64,000 nucleotides of DNA from an uncultured Chryseobacterium sp. (GCA_913778085.1 CAJYXJ010000038.1:18049-82048), one strand, 5' to 3'. Positions 1-10,690 are shown, counted from the stretch's first letter. The notes: a model not told the origin generated them from the letters alone. Program-made: numbers and translations.

Positions 1-3000
1 AGAAAACTGATTGAAAGAGGAATTGTAAAAACCGTAAAATCAGCAAAAAGAATCATCGACAGGAAAGAACCTGTAGTATATGATATCCTTGAAAACGTGA
101 TGAAAGGCCACCCGGTTCTTCTGAACAGGGCACCTACGCTTCACAGATTGGGGATCCAGGCATTCCAGCCTAAAATGATCGAAGGGAAAGCAATCCAGCT
201 TCACCCGTTGGTAACAACGGCCTTCAACGCGGATTTCGATGGTGACCAGATGGCGGTACACTTACCGTTAGGCCCTGAAGCGATCCTTGAAGCGCAGTTA
301 CTGATGTTGGGTTCTCAGAACATCTTGAACCCGGCAAACGGTTCTCCGATCACCGTACCTTCTCAGGACATGGTTCTTGGTCTTTATTTCATGACCAAAG
401 AATTGAGCTCTACCGAAGATATGAAAGTGAAAGGTGAAGGTCTTGCCTTCTATTCTCCTGAAGAAGCGGAAATCGCTTATGCGGAAGGAAGAGTATCTTT
501 AAATGCTAAAGTAAGATGTAGACTTCCGGTTAAAGAAAACGGAGAGATCGTAACCCGACTGATCGAAACTTCTGTTGGTAGAATCTTGTTCAACCAGATT
601 GTACCGAAGCAGGTAGGATATATCAATGAGCTTTTAACCAAAAAATCATTGAGAAACGTTATCGGTAAGATCCTTGCAGATACGGATTTCCCTACAACTG
701 TGAAGTTCCTTGATGCGATGAAAGACTTAGGGTATTCAAACGCATTCAAAGGAGGTCTTTCTTTCTCATTGGGAGACATCGTGGTTCCTGTTGAGAAAAA
801 GCAGATGATTGCTCAATCTATTGAAACAGTAGACGAAATTAGAGCCAACTATAACATGGGTCTTATTACCGATACTGAACGTTATAACCAGGTAATCGAC
901 GTTTGGACAAACACCAACGCAGGATTAACGGAGATGATCATGAGCAGAATGAAAACCGACCAAGGTGGTTTCAACTCTGTATACATGATGCTTGATTCCG
1001 GGGCGAGGGGTTCCAAAGAACAGATCCGTCAGTTATCCGGGATGAGAGGTTTGATGGCCAAGCCGCAGAAAGCCGGTTCTACCGGAGCGGAGATCATCGA
1101 AAACCCGATCCTTGCCAACTTTAAGGAAGGTCTTTCGATCTTGGAATACTTTATCTCCACCCACGGTGCCCGTAAAGGTCTTGCGGATACCGCTCTTAAG
1201 ACAGCCGATGCCGGTTACTTAACGAGAAGATTGGTAGACGTTGCACAGGACGTTATCGTTACAGAGGACGACTGTGGAACTTTAAGAGGTACAGAAGTTA
1301 CCGCGCTTAAGAAAAATGACGAGATCGTTGAAAGAATCTCCGAAAGAATCTTAGGTAGGGTATCACTACACAATATTTATGATCCTGAAAGCGATGAATT
1401 AATCATCAATGCCGATGAAGTGATCAACGAAGTATTTGCCAGAAGAATTGAAGAAGCTGGACTGGAAGCGGTTGAAGTACGTTCGCCGTTAACTTGTGAA
1501 GCGAAGAAAGGAATCTGTGCAAAATGCTACGGTAGAAACCTGGCAACAGGTAAAACCATCCACATGGGTGAAGCAGTAGGGGTAATTGCAGCACAGTCCA
1601 TCGGGGAACCGGGTACTCAGCTTACGTTGAGAACCTTCCACCAGGGGGGTACTGCAGGAAACGTTTCCGAAAACCCATCCATCGTGGCAAGAAGAGACGG
1701 TATCGTTGAAATGGACGAGATCAGAACCATTACTTCTGAAGACGAAAACGGTAACACGGCAGAGGTTGTGGTTTCCCGTTCAACGGAATTCAGATTGGTG
1801 GCGGACAACGAATCCAGAACACCATTAATGGTGGCCAACGTACCTTACGGATCTATATTAGCTGTAAAACCGGGTGATAAAGTGAAGAAAGGAGATGTGA
1901 TCTGTAAGTGGGATGCCTACAACGCGGTAATCATTGCTGAAACTTCCGGTAAGGTAGAATACGAGGATATCATCCAGGGGGTTTCATTCCAGCTGGAAAT
2001 CGACGAAGCTACAGGTTTCGAAGAAAAAGTAATCTCCGAATCCAGAAACAAGAAAGCCGTACCTACCTTGAAGGTGGTAGATTCCAAAGGGGTTGAGCAG
2101 AAAGCATACAACTTACCGGTAGGAGCCCACTTAATGGTAAACGACGGTGAAAAGATCAAGGCGGGTAAAGTCTTAATCAAGATCCCGAGAAAATCTGCAA
2201 AAGCAGGGGATATCACCGGAGGTCTTCCGAGAGTTACCGAATTATTCGAAGCGAGAAACCCATCCAACCCAGCGGTGGTTACAGAAATCGACGGGGTGGT
2301 TTCTTACGGAAAAATCAAGAGAGGGAACAGAGAACTTATTGTTGAGGCTAAAACTGGAGAAAGAAAAATTTATTTGGTTAAATTATCCAACCAGATCCTG
2401 GTACAGGAGAATGACTTCGTGAGAGCAGGTTCGCCGCTTTCCGACGGTTCCATCACTCCGGACGATATCTTAAGAATCAAAGGCCCAACAGCGGTTCAGG
2501 AATATCTGGTAAATGAAATTCAGGAAGTTTACCGTCTTCAGGGGGTAAAAATCGACGACAAGCACTTCGAAATCATCGTAAGACAGATGATGACCAAAGT
2601 ATCAATCGTAGATGGCGGGGATACCCAGTTCCTTGAAGGAGCTCTTGAGCACAAATATGACTTCCTGGAAGAAAACAACAGGGTATTCGGTCTTAAAGTA
2701 GTGATGGATGCTGGAGACTCTAAAGCATTCCAGCCAGGTCAGATGATTACGGCAAGAGAACTGAGAGATGAAAACTCCAAGCTGAAACGTGAAGATCAGG
2801 CTTTGGTTCAGGTGAGAGAAGCTTTACCGGCTACAGCAACACCTGTATTGCAGGGGATCACAAGAGCAGCTCTTCAGACGAAGTCCTTCATGTCTGCCGC
2901 ATCGTTCCAGGAAACAACAAAAGTACTGAACGAAGCTGCCGTAGCAGGGAAAGTAGATGATCTGAACGGTCTTAAGGAAAATGTAATTGTAGGTCACAGA

Positions 3001-3078
3001 ATCCCTGCAGGTACAGGTCTTAAAGAATACCAGAATGTGATCGTAGGTTCTAAAAAAGAATTCGAAGATCTTAACTAA
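1..3078 (+). CDS. rpoC: DNA-directed RNA polymerase subunit beta' (5'-truncated by window edge)
   Basis: Largest catalytic subunit of RNA polymerase. The frame is open from base 1, so only the last ~1,025 residues are present; the N-terminal third lies left of the window. The absolutely conserved metal-binding motif [12 protein letters not shown] is at bases 226-261. Downstream come the funnel/bridge-helix block ([17 protein letters not shown], ~999-1049), the trigger-loop region ([20 protein letters not shown], ~1160-1219) and the second zinc site (CGTLRG, then [11 protein letters not shown], ~1276-1530). LRTFHQGG follows. It ends in TAA at 3076-3078, 86 bp before the DUF3467 gene. Identification is certain. 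Confidence 0.99.
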   Translation, partial: RKLIERGIVKTVKSAKRIIDRKEPVVYDILENVMKGHPVLLNRAPTLHRLGIQAFQPKMIEGKAIQLHPLVTTAFNADFDGDQMAVHLPLGPEAILEAQLLMLGSQNILNPANGSPITVPSQDMVLGLYFMTKELSSTEDMKVKGEGLAFYSPEEAEIAYAEGRVSLNAKVRCRLPVKENGEIVTRLIETSVGRILFNQIVPKQVGYINELLTKKSLRNVIGKILADTDFPTTVKFLDAMKDLGYSNAFKGGLSFSLGDIVVPVEKKQMIAQSIETVDEIRANYNMGLITDTERYNQVIDVWTNTNAGLTEMIMSRMKTDQGGFNSVYMMLDSGARGSKEQIRQLSGMRGLMAKPQKAGSTGAEIIENPILANFKEGLSILEYFISTHGARKGLADTALKTADAGYLTRRLVDVAQDVIVTEDDCGTLRGTEVTALKKNDEIVERISERILGRVSLHNIYDPESDELIINADEVINEVFARRIEEAGLEAVEVRSPLTCEAKKGICAKCYGRNLATGKTIHMGEAVGVIAAQSIGEPGTQLTLRTFHQGGTAGNVSENPSIVARRDGIVEMDEIRTITSEDENGNTAEVVVSRSTEFRLVADNESRTPLMVANVPYGSILAVKPGDKVKKGDVICKWDAYNAVIIAETSGKVEYEDIIQGVSFQLEIDEATGFEEKVISESRNKKAVPTLKVVDSKGVEQKAYNLPVGAHLMVNDGEKIKAGKVLIKIPRKSAKAGDITGGLPRVTELFEARNPSNPAVVTEIDGVVSYGKIKRGNRELIVEAKTGERKIYLVKLSNQILVQENDFVRAGSPLSDGSITPDDILRIKGPTAVQEYLVNEIQEVYRLQGVKIDDKHFEIIVRQMMTKVSIVDGGDTQFLEGALEHKYDFLEENNRVFGLKVVMDAGDSKAFQPGQMITARELRDENSKLKREDQALVQVREALPATATPVLQGITRAALQTKSFMSAASFQETTKVLNEAAVAGKVDDLNGLKENVIVGHRIPAGTGLKEYQNVIVGSKKEFEDLN

Positions 3079-3164
3079 AATTAATGATTCGGAAATTTGA
3101 GGTTTGGATTTATTTTTATATTTTCACAACCTCAAAATTTCGAATAAAAAAATATTTATAACAA

Positions 3165-3470
3165 ATGGACAACAATCAAAATCCACAAGACGGAAACATC
3201 AACATCGAATTGAACGAAATGGTAGCAGCAGGGATCTATGCTAATTTAGCACTGGTAAACCACTCTCCATCTGAATTCGTAGTAGATTTCATCCAGTTAA
3301 TGCCAGGTGTACAACAGGCTAAAGTAAGATCAAGAGTTATTCTTGCTCCGCTTCACGCTAAGAGAGTACTTTCTGCTCTTCAGCAGAACATTGCTAACTA
3401 TGAGCAGCAATTCGGAGAAATCAAAGAAGTTGAGCCTTTCGTATTAGGAGGAAACAACGTACAAGCTTAA
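3165..3470 (+). CDS. DUF3467 family protein
   Basis: Small acidic protein of 101 residues without signal peptide or membrane segment. It matches my memory of DUF3467 (ELNEMVAAGIYANLALVNHS near the N-terminus, FVVDFIQLMPGVQQAKVRSR in the middle). Genes of this family commonly sit just after rpoC in Bacteroidota, as here. The function is unknown to me. The ATG is preceded by an AT-rich leader, as usual in this phylum where Shine-Dalgarno motifs are rare. A strong terminator follows, so rpoC and this gene may end the same transcription unit. Confidence 0.9.
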   Translation: MDNNQNPQDGNINIELNEMVAAGIYANLALVNHSPSEFVVDFIQLMPGVQQAKVRSRVILAPLHAKRVLSALQQNIANYEQQFGEIKEVEPFVLGGNNVQA

Positions 3471-3492
3471 GATTTTTTCTTACATAAAAGAG

Positions 3493-3522
3493 ATGCCCCG
3501 GTGAATATCGGGGCATTTTTTA
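3493..3522 (+). terminator. Rho-independent terminator after DUF3467 gene
   Basis: Stem TGCCCCG / CGGGGCA around an 8-base loop, followed by a run of T. It closes the rpoC-DUF3467 unit. Confidence 0.9.
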
Positions 3523-3627
3523 TTTTCATTTATTTTTTTTTGTTTTAATAATCCATACGGATTCTTCATTACGGGTCAAAAATTATTAAAATTTTATGTA
3601 TATTAATGTAATTGCTTTAATACTTAG

Positions 3628-3635
3628 TATATTTG
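3628..3635 (+). promoter_or_regulatory. Bacteroidota -7 box (TATATTTG)
   Basis: Exact match to TAnnTTTG, 15 bp before the ATG of the T9SS protein at 3651. No clear -33 TTG at 17-19 bp spacing was found. Confidence 0.55.
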
Positions 3636-3650
3636 AGGAAAATATAGAAA

Positions 3651-6482
3651 ATGAAAACATCCTTTATTTTCTGTGCTATGTTTTGTACTGCAGCAAGCTT
3701 CTACGCACAGGATAATGTCCTTCATAAAAACCAGAAAAACCTACAGGAGCTTTATGCTAAATATAATAAAGGTCTGAAAAAACAGCATAAGCTGGCAAAA
3801 TCAGCCGGCATTCCGCCAAATCCTTATAACGAAGAAGACTATAAAAGAACGATGGATCCTGTAACCGGCGACAACGGTTTTTATAAACTTGCCGCGTTGA
3901 ACCAAGAAATTGCTCAGGGAAAATATACGCCTTCAAAACCTATGTCTTTCATTACCGGAAGCGGATCTTCCACCGGCAAAATAGTAAATGAGCCGTGGAT
4001 CGAAAGAGGACCTTACAGCGTAGGAGGAAGAACCCGTGCTATTATGTATGATCCTAATGATACTGCCGGCAAAAGAGTTTTCGCAGGTGGTGTTTCAGGT
4101 GGATTGTGGGTAAACCAGGACCCTTCCGTAAGTACTAATGAATGGACCCCGCTCAGCACATTCTGGGCAAATACTTCCGTTTCGTGTATAGCCTATGATC
4201 CCAACAATCCCCAGGTCATCTATGTGGGAACAGGAGAGGCTCCTACCGCCGATGCCATCGGTTCGGGAATCTGGAAATCTACCAACGGAGGCAATACCTG
4301 GACCCAGATCTTTACCATAACACCAACATATTCCGGGAATGTACGAAGCGGAAACTTTTACATCAATGACATTAAAGTCAGAAATAATGCAGGGGTTTCG
4401 GAAGTATATGCAGGAGTGAGCGGTAATTATAATGACGGAGCCTACCAAGGACTGGCCCAGGCAGGATTGTACAAATCTACCAATGGTGGAGCTACCTTCA
4501 CAAAGAATACAAGCTTACTGGCACTCAATACGACAAGCGGTACAACAAGCTCAACAGGATATTCCATTCAGCAGATCGAAATCGGAGCAGATAATTCTGT
4601 ATGGGTCTCTACGCGTTCCTCAAGATATTCCAATATTGACTCAGGAGGAAGGATCTTAAAATCTTCAGACGGAAATACCTTTAGCGAGGTTTATAATGTC
4701 GGAAATTCCGGAGCCAGGGTGAACTTTACGCTTTCCAGAACGGATGCCGGTAAAGCGTATGCCTTTATGCAGGGATCCAACAGTACGTCCGAACCGATAC
4801 GCATCGCAAGATCTACCGATGGGGGTACAACATGGCAGGCAACAAATGATGCAACTCCCGTTATTACACTTCCTACGGCTGCAGATACCAGTATCCCGGC
4901 CAACGACTTTACAAGAGGACAGTCTTTCTACGATCTCATTATTGCTACGGATCCTCTGGATGACAATACGGTGTACATCGGAGGGATAGATCTTTATAAA
5001 TCTACAAACGGCTGTGCTACATGGACGCAGATCTCCAAATGGTCTAACAACAACAATATGGCGAATCTGCCGGTTTCCCAGGTACATGCGGACCAGCACG
5101 AAATTATATTCAACCCTTTTAACAACTATGCCACCAACCAGATGATGTTTGGAAATGACGGTGGAATTTATTTTGCAGCAAATAAAAATACCATTGGGAC
5201 AGCAGGCGGTTTTGCAGTAAGAAATACAAGGTATAATGTAACACAGTTTTATACGGCGATGCTGAATCCTACAAAAGTACCTGCCAACGAAGAATTGCTC
5301 GCCGGTGCTCAGGATAACGGCTCATGGTGGCTTTATGGTGTTCCGCAGGCCAATAATTTTTTAACCAGCCAGTTGGCTACTTCCGGCGACGGGATGTATA
5401 CGGAATATGATGATCTGGATAATTATGAGATTGCCAGCTACGTTTATAATAATCACTATCTGCTGACAAACAGCAGCTATTACCTGATCTCCAGCGCAAA
5501 CAGAAATGCATACGGGCACTTTGTTAATGAAATCGCCCTGGACAGGATCAATAATGTCTTTTATTCATACCGTTCGGGCCTCACTATCTTCAGAACAGGC
5601 GGTTTGTCTGCAACTTCCACGACGTTTACCAATGTTGTTATGACGGTAGGAACGGCACAAACGAATGAGCAGATTTCCTGGATGAAAGTTTCTCCGTATA
5701 CAACAGCTTCTACAACGCTGTTTGTGGGAACTAACTTAGGAAGAATCTTTAAAGTAACCAATGCCAATACCACATCGTATGCATCAGCCCTGCTTACGAC
5801 ACCAGCGGCAGGAACCGTTTCGGACATTGAATTCGGGGCCAGTGAAAATGAAATTATCGTAACACTTTCCAATTATAACGTTACCAGTGTCTTTTATTCC
5901 ACAGACGGTGGTACAACATGGCAGAACAAAGAAGGAAACCTTCCCGATATGCCGGTAAGAACCGTCTTAAGAAATCCCGACGATGCCAATGAAGTAATCC
6001 TCGGAACCGAAATGGGCGTGTGGGGAACAACCAATTTCCTTTCCTCATCGCCAACTTGGGCTTCTGTCACAGGGAATATCGGAAATGTAAGGGTTACCAA
6101 TCTGGATTATCGTCCTTCAACAAGAACCGTTCTGGTCTCCACTTATGGAAGAGGCGCATGGACGACCCAGAATACAACAGTTACCTTAGCCACCGGAGAG
6201 GTGAAGTCTAAAAAAGACGAGACGAGAATTTATCCGAATCCGTCAAAAGGAATTTCACACATACGGTTTAATTCCGATAAATACAGTTCGCTAGATATCA
6301 GTATTTTTGATGCTTCGGGAAGGCTGGTATATACGAAGAATAATGTAAAATCGGATGAAGAGTTCGGTCAGAGGCTTACTCCCGGAAATTATATCTTAAA
6401 AGCCGAATCCAAAGGGGCAGTGGTCTTCAGTGGAAATTATCTCGTGCTTGGCAAAGTAAGTGATGACGGAGACGATGATTAA
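3651..6482 (+). CDS. Secreted BNR/VPS10-like beta-propeller protein with T9SS type A sorting domain
   Basis: 943 residues. The N-terminal signal peptide (MKTSFIFCAMFCTAASFYAQ) directs Sec export. The central part carries repeated sialidase/BNR-type Asp-box signatures (STNGGNTWTQ, STNGGATF, STDGGTTWQ at least twice), typical of multi-bladed beta-propellers related to sialidase and VPS10 domains. The last ~85 residues (YPNPSKGISHIRF..., ending in a strand-rich fold) are a type IX secretion C-terminal sorting domain, so the protein is expected on the cell surface or released. There is an unusual acidic tail, DDGDDD. No catalytic triad or sialidase RIP motif is evident, so enzymatic activity is not claimed. 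Two small genes follow immediately (3 and 10 bp gaps). Confidence 0.85.
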   Translation: MKTSFIFCAMFCTAASFYAQDNVLHKNQKNLQELYAKYNKGLKKQHKLAKSAGIPPNPYNEEDYKRTMDPVTGDNGFYKLAALNQEIAQGKYTPSKPMSFITGSGSSTGKIVNEPWIERGPYSVGGRTRAIMYDPNDTAGKRVFAGGVSGGLWVNQDPSVSTNEWTPLSTFWANTSVSCIAYDPNNPQVIYVGTGEAPTADAIGSGIWKSTNGGNTWTQIFTITPTYSGNVRSGNFYINDIKVRNNAGVSEVYAGVSGNYNDGAYQGLAQAGLYKSTNGGATFTKNTSLLALNTTSGTTSSTGYSIQQIEIGADNSVWVSTRSSRYSNIDSGGRILKSSDGNTFSEVYNVGNSGARVNFTLSRTDAGKAYAFMQGSNSTSEPIRIARSTDGGTTWQATNDATPVITLPTAADTSIPANDFTRGQSFYDLIIATDPLDDNTVYIGGIDLYKSTNGCATWTQISKWSNNNNMANLPVSQVHADQHEIIFNPFNNYATNQMMFGNDGGIYFAANKNTIGTAGGFAVRNTRYNVTQFYTAMLNPTKVPANEELLAGAQDNGSWWLYGVPQANNFLTSQLATSGDGMYTEYDDLDNYEIASYVYNNHYLLTNSSYYLISSANRNAYGHFVNEIALDRINNVFYSYRSGLTIFRTGGLSATSTTFTNVVMTVGTAQTNEQISWMKVSPYTTASTTLFVGTNLGRIFKVTNANTTSYASALLTTPAAGTVSDIEFGASENEIIVTLSNYNVTSVFYSTDGGTTWQNKEGNLPDMPVRTVLRNPDDANEVILGTEMGVWGTTNFLSSSPTWASVTGNIGNVRVTNLDYRPSTRTVLVSTYGRGAWTTQNTTVTLATGEVKSKKDETRIYPNPSKGISHIRFNSDKYSSLDISIFDASGRLVYTKNNVKSDEEFGQRLTPGNYILKAESKGAVVFSGNYLVLGKVSDDGDDD

Positions 6483-6485
6483 AGC

Positions 6486-6965
6486 ATGAATAATCAGGTA
6501 TTTATAATAATATTCTGGATGCTGGCGCTTTCCTGCAAAGCGCCGGTTTCCTCCTTAGATCAGGGAAATGTAACTTTAATTTCTGCTGAAAAATCAGAAT
6601 GGTTCGGAGGTAGGCCGGGCGTGAGAGGAATAGTTTACACGGTCAGCTTAAAACCGCAAAACCGCAAAGATCATATCCAGGTTAAAGCTCTTAAGGCAGA
6701 AGGAAATGCAATAAGTTTTACCCAAGCCGGTTCAGGAAATGGCATAACGGTTAAAGGTAATCTCCTGATAACCGATAAAACAAACGCTCGTGATTATTCA
6801 CCTCCGGGATCATCCGTTAATGTACCTGAGGAATCGCATAACATGAATCCGAAAGACAATTGGATTGAATATCAGGTAAATGATTCTAAAAAGAAATACA
6901 GGATCATGATTCCCGGATTTACTGCTATTGAACCTGAGGGAGAACTAATCCCGCGAAGACCCTAA
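6486..6965 (+). CDS. Hypothetical lipoprotein
   Basis: 159 residues. A short hydrophobic leader ends in the lipobox-like LALSC (Cys at ~17), so a lipid-anchored envelope protein is predicted. The mature part has no family I recognise. It starts only 3 bp after the stop of the T9SS propeller gene, suggesting co-transcription. Confidence 0.65.
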   Translation: MNNQVFIIIFWMLALSCKAPVSSLDQGNVTLISAEKSEWFGGRPGVRGIVYTVSLKPQNRKDHIQVKALKAEGNAISFTQAGSGNGITVKGNLLITDKTNARDYSPPGSSVNVPEESHNMNPKDNWIEYQVNDSKKKYRIMIPGFTAIEPEGELIPRRP

Positions 6966-6975
6966 TCTCTTCTTC

Positions 6976-7530
6976 TTGAATAAAAAGCTATTTTTTATAT
7001 TTCTGTTTCTTCCTGTAATAGTCATATTGATGAATATGATCTACCCCGTTATTGCCTATATTAAAAATGAAGGATACGAAAGGACACAGGATCATATTTC
7101 AAAACATAAAACCGATACATCCGGATCCGTTTATTTTTCAGAAAAAGAAATAGCAAATGCTGAGTGGAAAGAAGAAAAAGAATTTATTCTCAACGGATTC
7201 TCCTACGATATTGTGAAGGTTGATCTTAAAAACGGACAGAAACAGTATCAATGCTATGTTGATAGAAAAGATATTATACTTAATTCTATCCTGAAGTTTT
7301 CAGGATTGTTCGTTTCCAAAAAAGTATATGCATGGCGGCATTTCAGCCTTCCCTTTCAAAATAAGAAAATCATAAAGACATCAGGTTTTTTTATGCTTAT
7401 GGACGTGGGGCAACTGCTGTTTTTGATCTTTAATCTTACATCAGAACCGTATTATTTTAAAAGATTTGAAAATTCATACAGTCGGTCGGTAAGCATTCCG
7501 CCTCCGGAAGAATGTTTTAAAGCTTCATAA
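6976..7530 (+). CDS. Hypothetical membrane protein (TTG start)
   Basis: 184 residues beginning at TTG (6976); no in-frame ATG precedes the hydrophobic segment FFIFLFLPVIVILMNMI. A second hydrophobic stretch (FFMLMDVGQLLFLIFNL) lies near residues 138-155, so two membrane segments with a ~110-residue loop are predicted. No recognised family. It follows the lipoprotein gene by 10 bp and probably shares its transcript. Confidence 0.55.
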   Translation: MNKKLFFIFLFLPVIVILMNMIYPVIAYIKNEGYERTQDHISKHKTDTSGSVYFSEKEIANAEWKEEKEFILNGFSYDIVKVDLKNGQKQYQCYVDRKDIILNSILKFSGLFVSKKVYAWRHFSLPFQNKKIIKTSGFFMLMDVGQLLFLIFNLTSEPYYFKRFENSYSRSVSIPPPEECFKAS

Positions 7531-7565
7531 ACTTTTAAACGACAGATAATTAAATTTTTAAATCA

Positions 7566-9740
7566 ATGAAAAAATATATATACATGGCAGCTGTATTAGG
7601 CTGTACCATTGCCCATGCTCAACAGTCTTCCGAAACCAATATTGAAACAGTAACCATTCAGGGAAGAAAAAAAACAAAGCAGGAGCGGGCAGAATTCAAA
7701 AGACACGCACAATCAGTAGAAACGCTTTCTGAAGAAGAACTTAATAGAACCAATCCCGCCGCAATCGATCAGACTTTGTCCACCATGCCGGGTGTACAGG
7801 TGGATAAAAGAACCAATTTCGGAGGCCAGCGTCTGGTTGTCCGTGGTTATGGAAACGATCAGAAATTCAATAACTGGGGCGTAAAGGCTTACTGGAACAA
7901 TATGCCGCTTACCAATGCCGAAGGAATCACTATTTTGGATGATGTTGATTTTGCTTACGTCAATAATGTTGAGGTGATCAAAGGCCCTGCAGCGACAATG
8001 TACGGCGGCGGAGTCGGTGGGGTAGTCCGTTTTTACACACGCCCCGATTTCACCAAAGGAGTCAGCGTATCGGAAAATGTTCTGGTAGGAGCTTTTAAAA
8101 CCTTCCAGTCCCGAACACAGCTTAACGTGGCGGACGAAAATTATTCGGTAAATGCGGCTTACGGCCATCTTGAAACGGATGGGTACCGGCCGAACGGAAG
8201 CGGGCTGAAGAACTTCTTCAATGTCAACGGAACCGTAAAGCTTGGTGAAAATGACCAGTTAAGTTTCTTCGGAAGCCAGGCGTATTCTTATGAACGCATT
8301 TCAGGACAGATTTCTTACGACGATTATGATGCAGGAATTGATAACGGAAATGCGGCTTACCTCCGTAAAAACGCGGGGATTAAAATAAAATCAACCCGAG
8401 TAGGAATGAGCAATTCGGTCAATATTTTGCCGAATCTACGAAATTATACTACCTTATTTTATTACAACGGGAATACGGAAAGTGTTTCGGCAGGTGCTTT
8501 CGGAGTGACAAGCTCACCCAATGTAGGATTGCGTTCTACATTCACTTTGAAAAACGAATTTAAAGATTTCGAAAACCGATTGGATTTCGGGACTGAGATT
8601 CAGAACTCTATGTCTACAACATCCAGTTACCGCTTTACAGGATCTGTTACAAATCCTCTTGAAACTACAGGAATTTCCGGAGCTTCTTATTTTAAATACA
8701 ATAATAACCAGGCCACCTATTTTGCCATCGATTATCTAACATATAAACCGTGGGGTGTAACATTCCTCGCAGGAATCAGTGCCAATAAGACCAATTACGA
8801 CCGGAAAGACCTGTATGCACTTCCCGGATTAATTTCAGGAAAAAAAGATCTCTCATTCGGAAAACAGTACGAAACGGCCTACACTCCGCATTTTGCCTTA
8901 CAGAAAGAATGGAAACACCAGATCTTTAATCTGAGCTACAGCGAAGGCTACAATGCTCCTACGGCTACTTCCTCTTTCATCAATGTCATCAACGTAGCCA
9001 ATGATGACCTGAAGCCGGAACGTGCCAAAATGCTGGATTTCAGTGTGCATGGCTTACTGTTAGATACCAAGCTGGATTACCAGGTTTCTGTGTTCAATAT
9101 TAATTATACCAATAAACTCACTCAGTTATCCGGCAACAATGGCACTTACAGCTATTGGGCGAATACGGGAAGCCAGAGAAACACGGGGCTGGAAGTAAGC
9201 GTGGGCTATCAGTATAAAAATGATAACTCTTTTATAAACAGAATTGTGCCTTTTGTGAATATGTCATACTATGATGCGAAATATAAAGATTTTGAAAATA
9301 TTTTAACAGGCGGAAATCCTGTTTATAATTCGGCTAACAACGGAACAAATTATAATCACAGAACAGTAGTAGGAGTGCCGAGAAATAAATATGCTGTTGG
9401 CCTGGATGTCTATACCCAACCGGGCTTTTACCTGGTAAATACCTACAATTATCTGGGAAATGTATATACGGATTTTGCCAATACCAACCTTGTTAAAGGT
9501 TTCGGATTGCTTAACTCTAAACTGGGATATAAAAAATCTTTCGGCCGGTTCGATCTTGATGCCTATGTCATGGGAAATAACTTAACCAGCCAGATCAATT
9601 ACACCTTCCTGTTTTTAGGGAACAGCATCAACGATTCAGATACCAACAGCGGTTATCCCAAAGGTGTTGCAACGGATCTCAATCCCGGCCCGAACAAAGC
9701 CTATTTCTTTTATGGAATGAATCTGAAATACCGGTTCTGA
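7566..9740 (+). CDS. TonB-dependent receptor (FecA-like)
   Basis: 724-residue outer-membrane receptor for active uptake of a ligand such as a siderophore or metal complex. It has a signal peptide (cleaved after AHAQ, ~19), no carboxypeptidase-like N-terminal domain, a TonB box-like segment (ETVTIQGR, ~27-34), and a plug domain at ~45-165 with LVVRGYG and VEVIKGPAATMYGGGVGGVV. A 22-strand barrel follows, ending in the aromatic LKYRF. There is no SusD partner, arguing against polysaccharide uptake. Its terminator separates it from the Crp/Fnr gene. The substrate is not determinable from sequence. Confidence 0.92.
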   Translation: MKKYIYMAAVLGCTIAHAQQSSETNIETVTIQGRKKTKQERAEFKRHAQSVETLSEEELNRTNPAAIDQTLSTMPGVQVDKRTNFGGQRLVVRGYGNDQKFNNWGVKAYWNNMPLTNAEGITILDDVDFAYVNNVEVIKGPAATMYGGGVGGVVRFYTRPDFTKGVSVSENVLVGAFKTFQSRTQLNVADENYSVNAAYGHLETDGYRPNGSGLKNFFNVNGTVKLGENDQLSFFGSQAYSYERISGQISYDDYDAGIDNGNAAYLRKNAGIKIKSTRVGMSNSVNILPNLRNYTTLFYYNGNTESVSAGAFGVTSSPNVGLRSTFTLKNEFKDFENRLDFGTEIQNSMSTTSSYRFTGSVTNPLETTGISGASYFKYNNNQATYFAIDYLTYKPWGVTFLAGISANKTNYDRKDLYALPGLISGKKDLSFGKQYETAYTPHFALQKEWKHQIFNLSYSEGYNAPTATSSFINVINVANDDLKPERAKMLDFSVHGLLLDTKLDYQVSVFNINYTNKLTQLSGNNGTYSYWANTGSQRNTGLEVSVGYQYKNDNSFINRIVPFVNMSYYDAKYKDFENILTGGNPVYNSANNGTNYNHRTVVGVPRNKYAVGLDVYTQPGFYLVNTYNYLGNVYTDFANTNLVKGFGLLNSKLGYKKSFGRFDLDAYVMGNNLTSQINYTFLFLGNSINDSDTNSGYPKGVATDLNPGPNKAYFFYGMNLKYRF

Positions 9741-9747
9741 TCCTCAC

Positions 9748-9783
9748 AAAAGCTGCTTTATCCCAATAAAGCAGCTTTTTATT
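9748..9783 (+). terminator. Rho-independent terminator after TonB receptor
   Basis: Stem AAAGCTGCTTTA / TAAAGCAGCTTT with a short loop, then T-run. Confidence 0.9.
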
Positions 9784-9891
9784 AAATTTCCGGCTTTTTG
9801 CTCCTGGCATGTTTGCAACCATCCATCCGGACCTGAGCAAAATAATAATGCGTATCGAACAAAAAAATAGCATCCTGACTTTACAATTTTA

Positions 9892-9899
9892 TATCTTTG
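9892..9899 (+). promoter_or_regulatory. -7 box (TATCTTTG) of crp/fnr-family gene
   Basis: Exact TAnnTTTG 23 bp upstream of the ATG at 9923. It lies inside the upstream open frame that begins at 9809, which decides the start in favour of 9923. Confidence 0.65.
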
Positions 9900-9922
9900 C
9901 TATTAAATACGATACAACAGAT

Positions 9923-10567
9923 ATGGTGACTAATCAATTTATTCTTAATAAATTCGGCTTTATGGGTGATGATTTCCTAAAGGAAATCGATCAATATGCA
10001 GTAATGACTCAAATTAAGGCCAAAACCGAAATTGTAAGGGAAGGGCAGAAGAATAAATTTGTTCCGTTTCTGATAAACGGGTCTATCCGGGTTTTTACTT
10101 TAAATGACGGCCGTGAGCTTGTCTATTATTACATCCGGAAAAACGACAGCTGTATGATGACATTTTCCTCTATTTTTACCGATTATACCAGCCGCGTATA
10201 TGCCGTTGCCGAAGAAGATTCCGAAATTATGCTGATCCCTGTTTCCGTAATTCACGAGTGGCTCATTCGCTTTCCTGAAATCAATAAGGTATTTTATCAT
10301 GAATATGACAAAAGGTTTTCCGATGTTATGAGCATGGTAAATGATGCGGTATTTCACAGGCTGGACAAAAGGGTGTTGAACTACATCAGGCAGCAGGTTT
10401 CCGTTACCGGTAATAATCCGATCCGGCTTACCCACCGTGAAATTGCCGGAAATCTAGGTACCTCCCGCGAAGTCATCAGCCGGGTATTAAAAAAAATGGA
10501 GAATGAAGGTGAACTTATTCAGACCAAGGAAGGCATAAAAATTCCTGTAAACGAAAATGTTAGATAA
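9923..10567 (+). CDS. Crp/Fnr family transcriptional regulator
   Basis: 214 residues from the chosen ATG; a longer frame from 9809 is rejected because a -7 box lies within it. The N-terminal cyclic-nucleotide-binding-like beta-roll spans ~15-120 (TEIVREGQKNKFVPFLINGSI). The C-terminal winged helix is at ~150-214, with the recognition helix in LGTSREVISRVLKKMENEGE. There is no N-terminal cysteine cluster, so it is not an oxygen-sensing FNR with an FeS cluster; cAMP-contact residues are not evident either. It sits between a TonB receptor and the envelope redox operon, and a Crp-like palindrome precedes that operon. Regulation of the operon by this protein is an inference. Confidence 0.9.
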   Translation: MVTNQFILNKFGFMGDDFLKEIDQYAVMTQIKAKTEIVREGQKNKFVPFLINGSIRVFTLNDGRELVYYYIRKNDSCMMTFSSIFTDYTSRVYAVAEEDSEIMLIPVSVIHEWLIRFPEINKVFYHEYDKRFSDVMSMVNDAVFHRLDKRVLNYIRQQVSVTGNNPIRLTHREIAGNLGTSREVISRVLKKMENEGELIQTKEGIKIPVNENVR

Positions 10568-10625
10568 TGCTAATATTGCTTGTTAAAGAATATTAATAAG
10601 TCTTATTGATAAAAACAGTCCGGTC

Positions 10626-10641
10626 GGTGACTTTTATCACA
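10626..10641. promoter_or_regulatory. Candidate Crp/Fnr-type operator
   Basis: GGTGA-N6-TCACA, one base short of the classical TGTGA-N6-TCACA. Its centre is ~31 bp upstream of the -7 box at 10664, near the position expected for an activator touching RNA polymerase. A Crp/Fnr-family gene ends 58 bp upstream. Confidence 0.5.
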
Positions 10642-10663
10642 CAATTTTCCCTTTTTAAGTTTC

Positions 10664-10671
10664 TAAGTTTG
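10664..10671 (+). promoter_or_regulatory. -7 box (TAAGTTTG) of DUF5777 operon
   Basis: Exact TAnnTTTG 19 bp before the ATG at 10691. No matching -33 TTG was seen, which would fit a promoter needing an activator. Confidence 0.55.
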
Positions 10672-10690
10672 TCCTACTAATTTTTTAATA

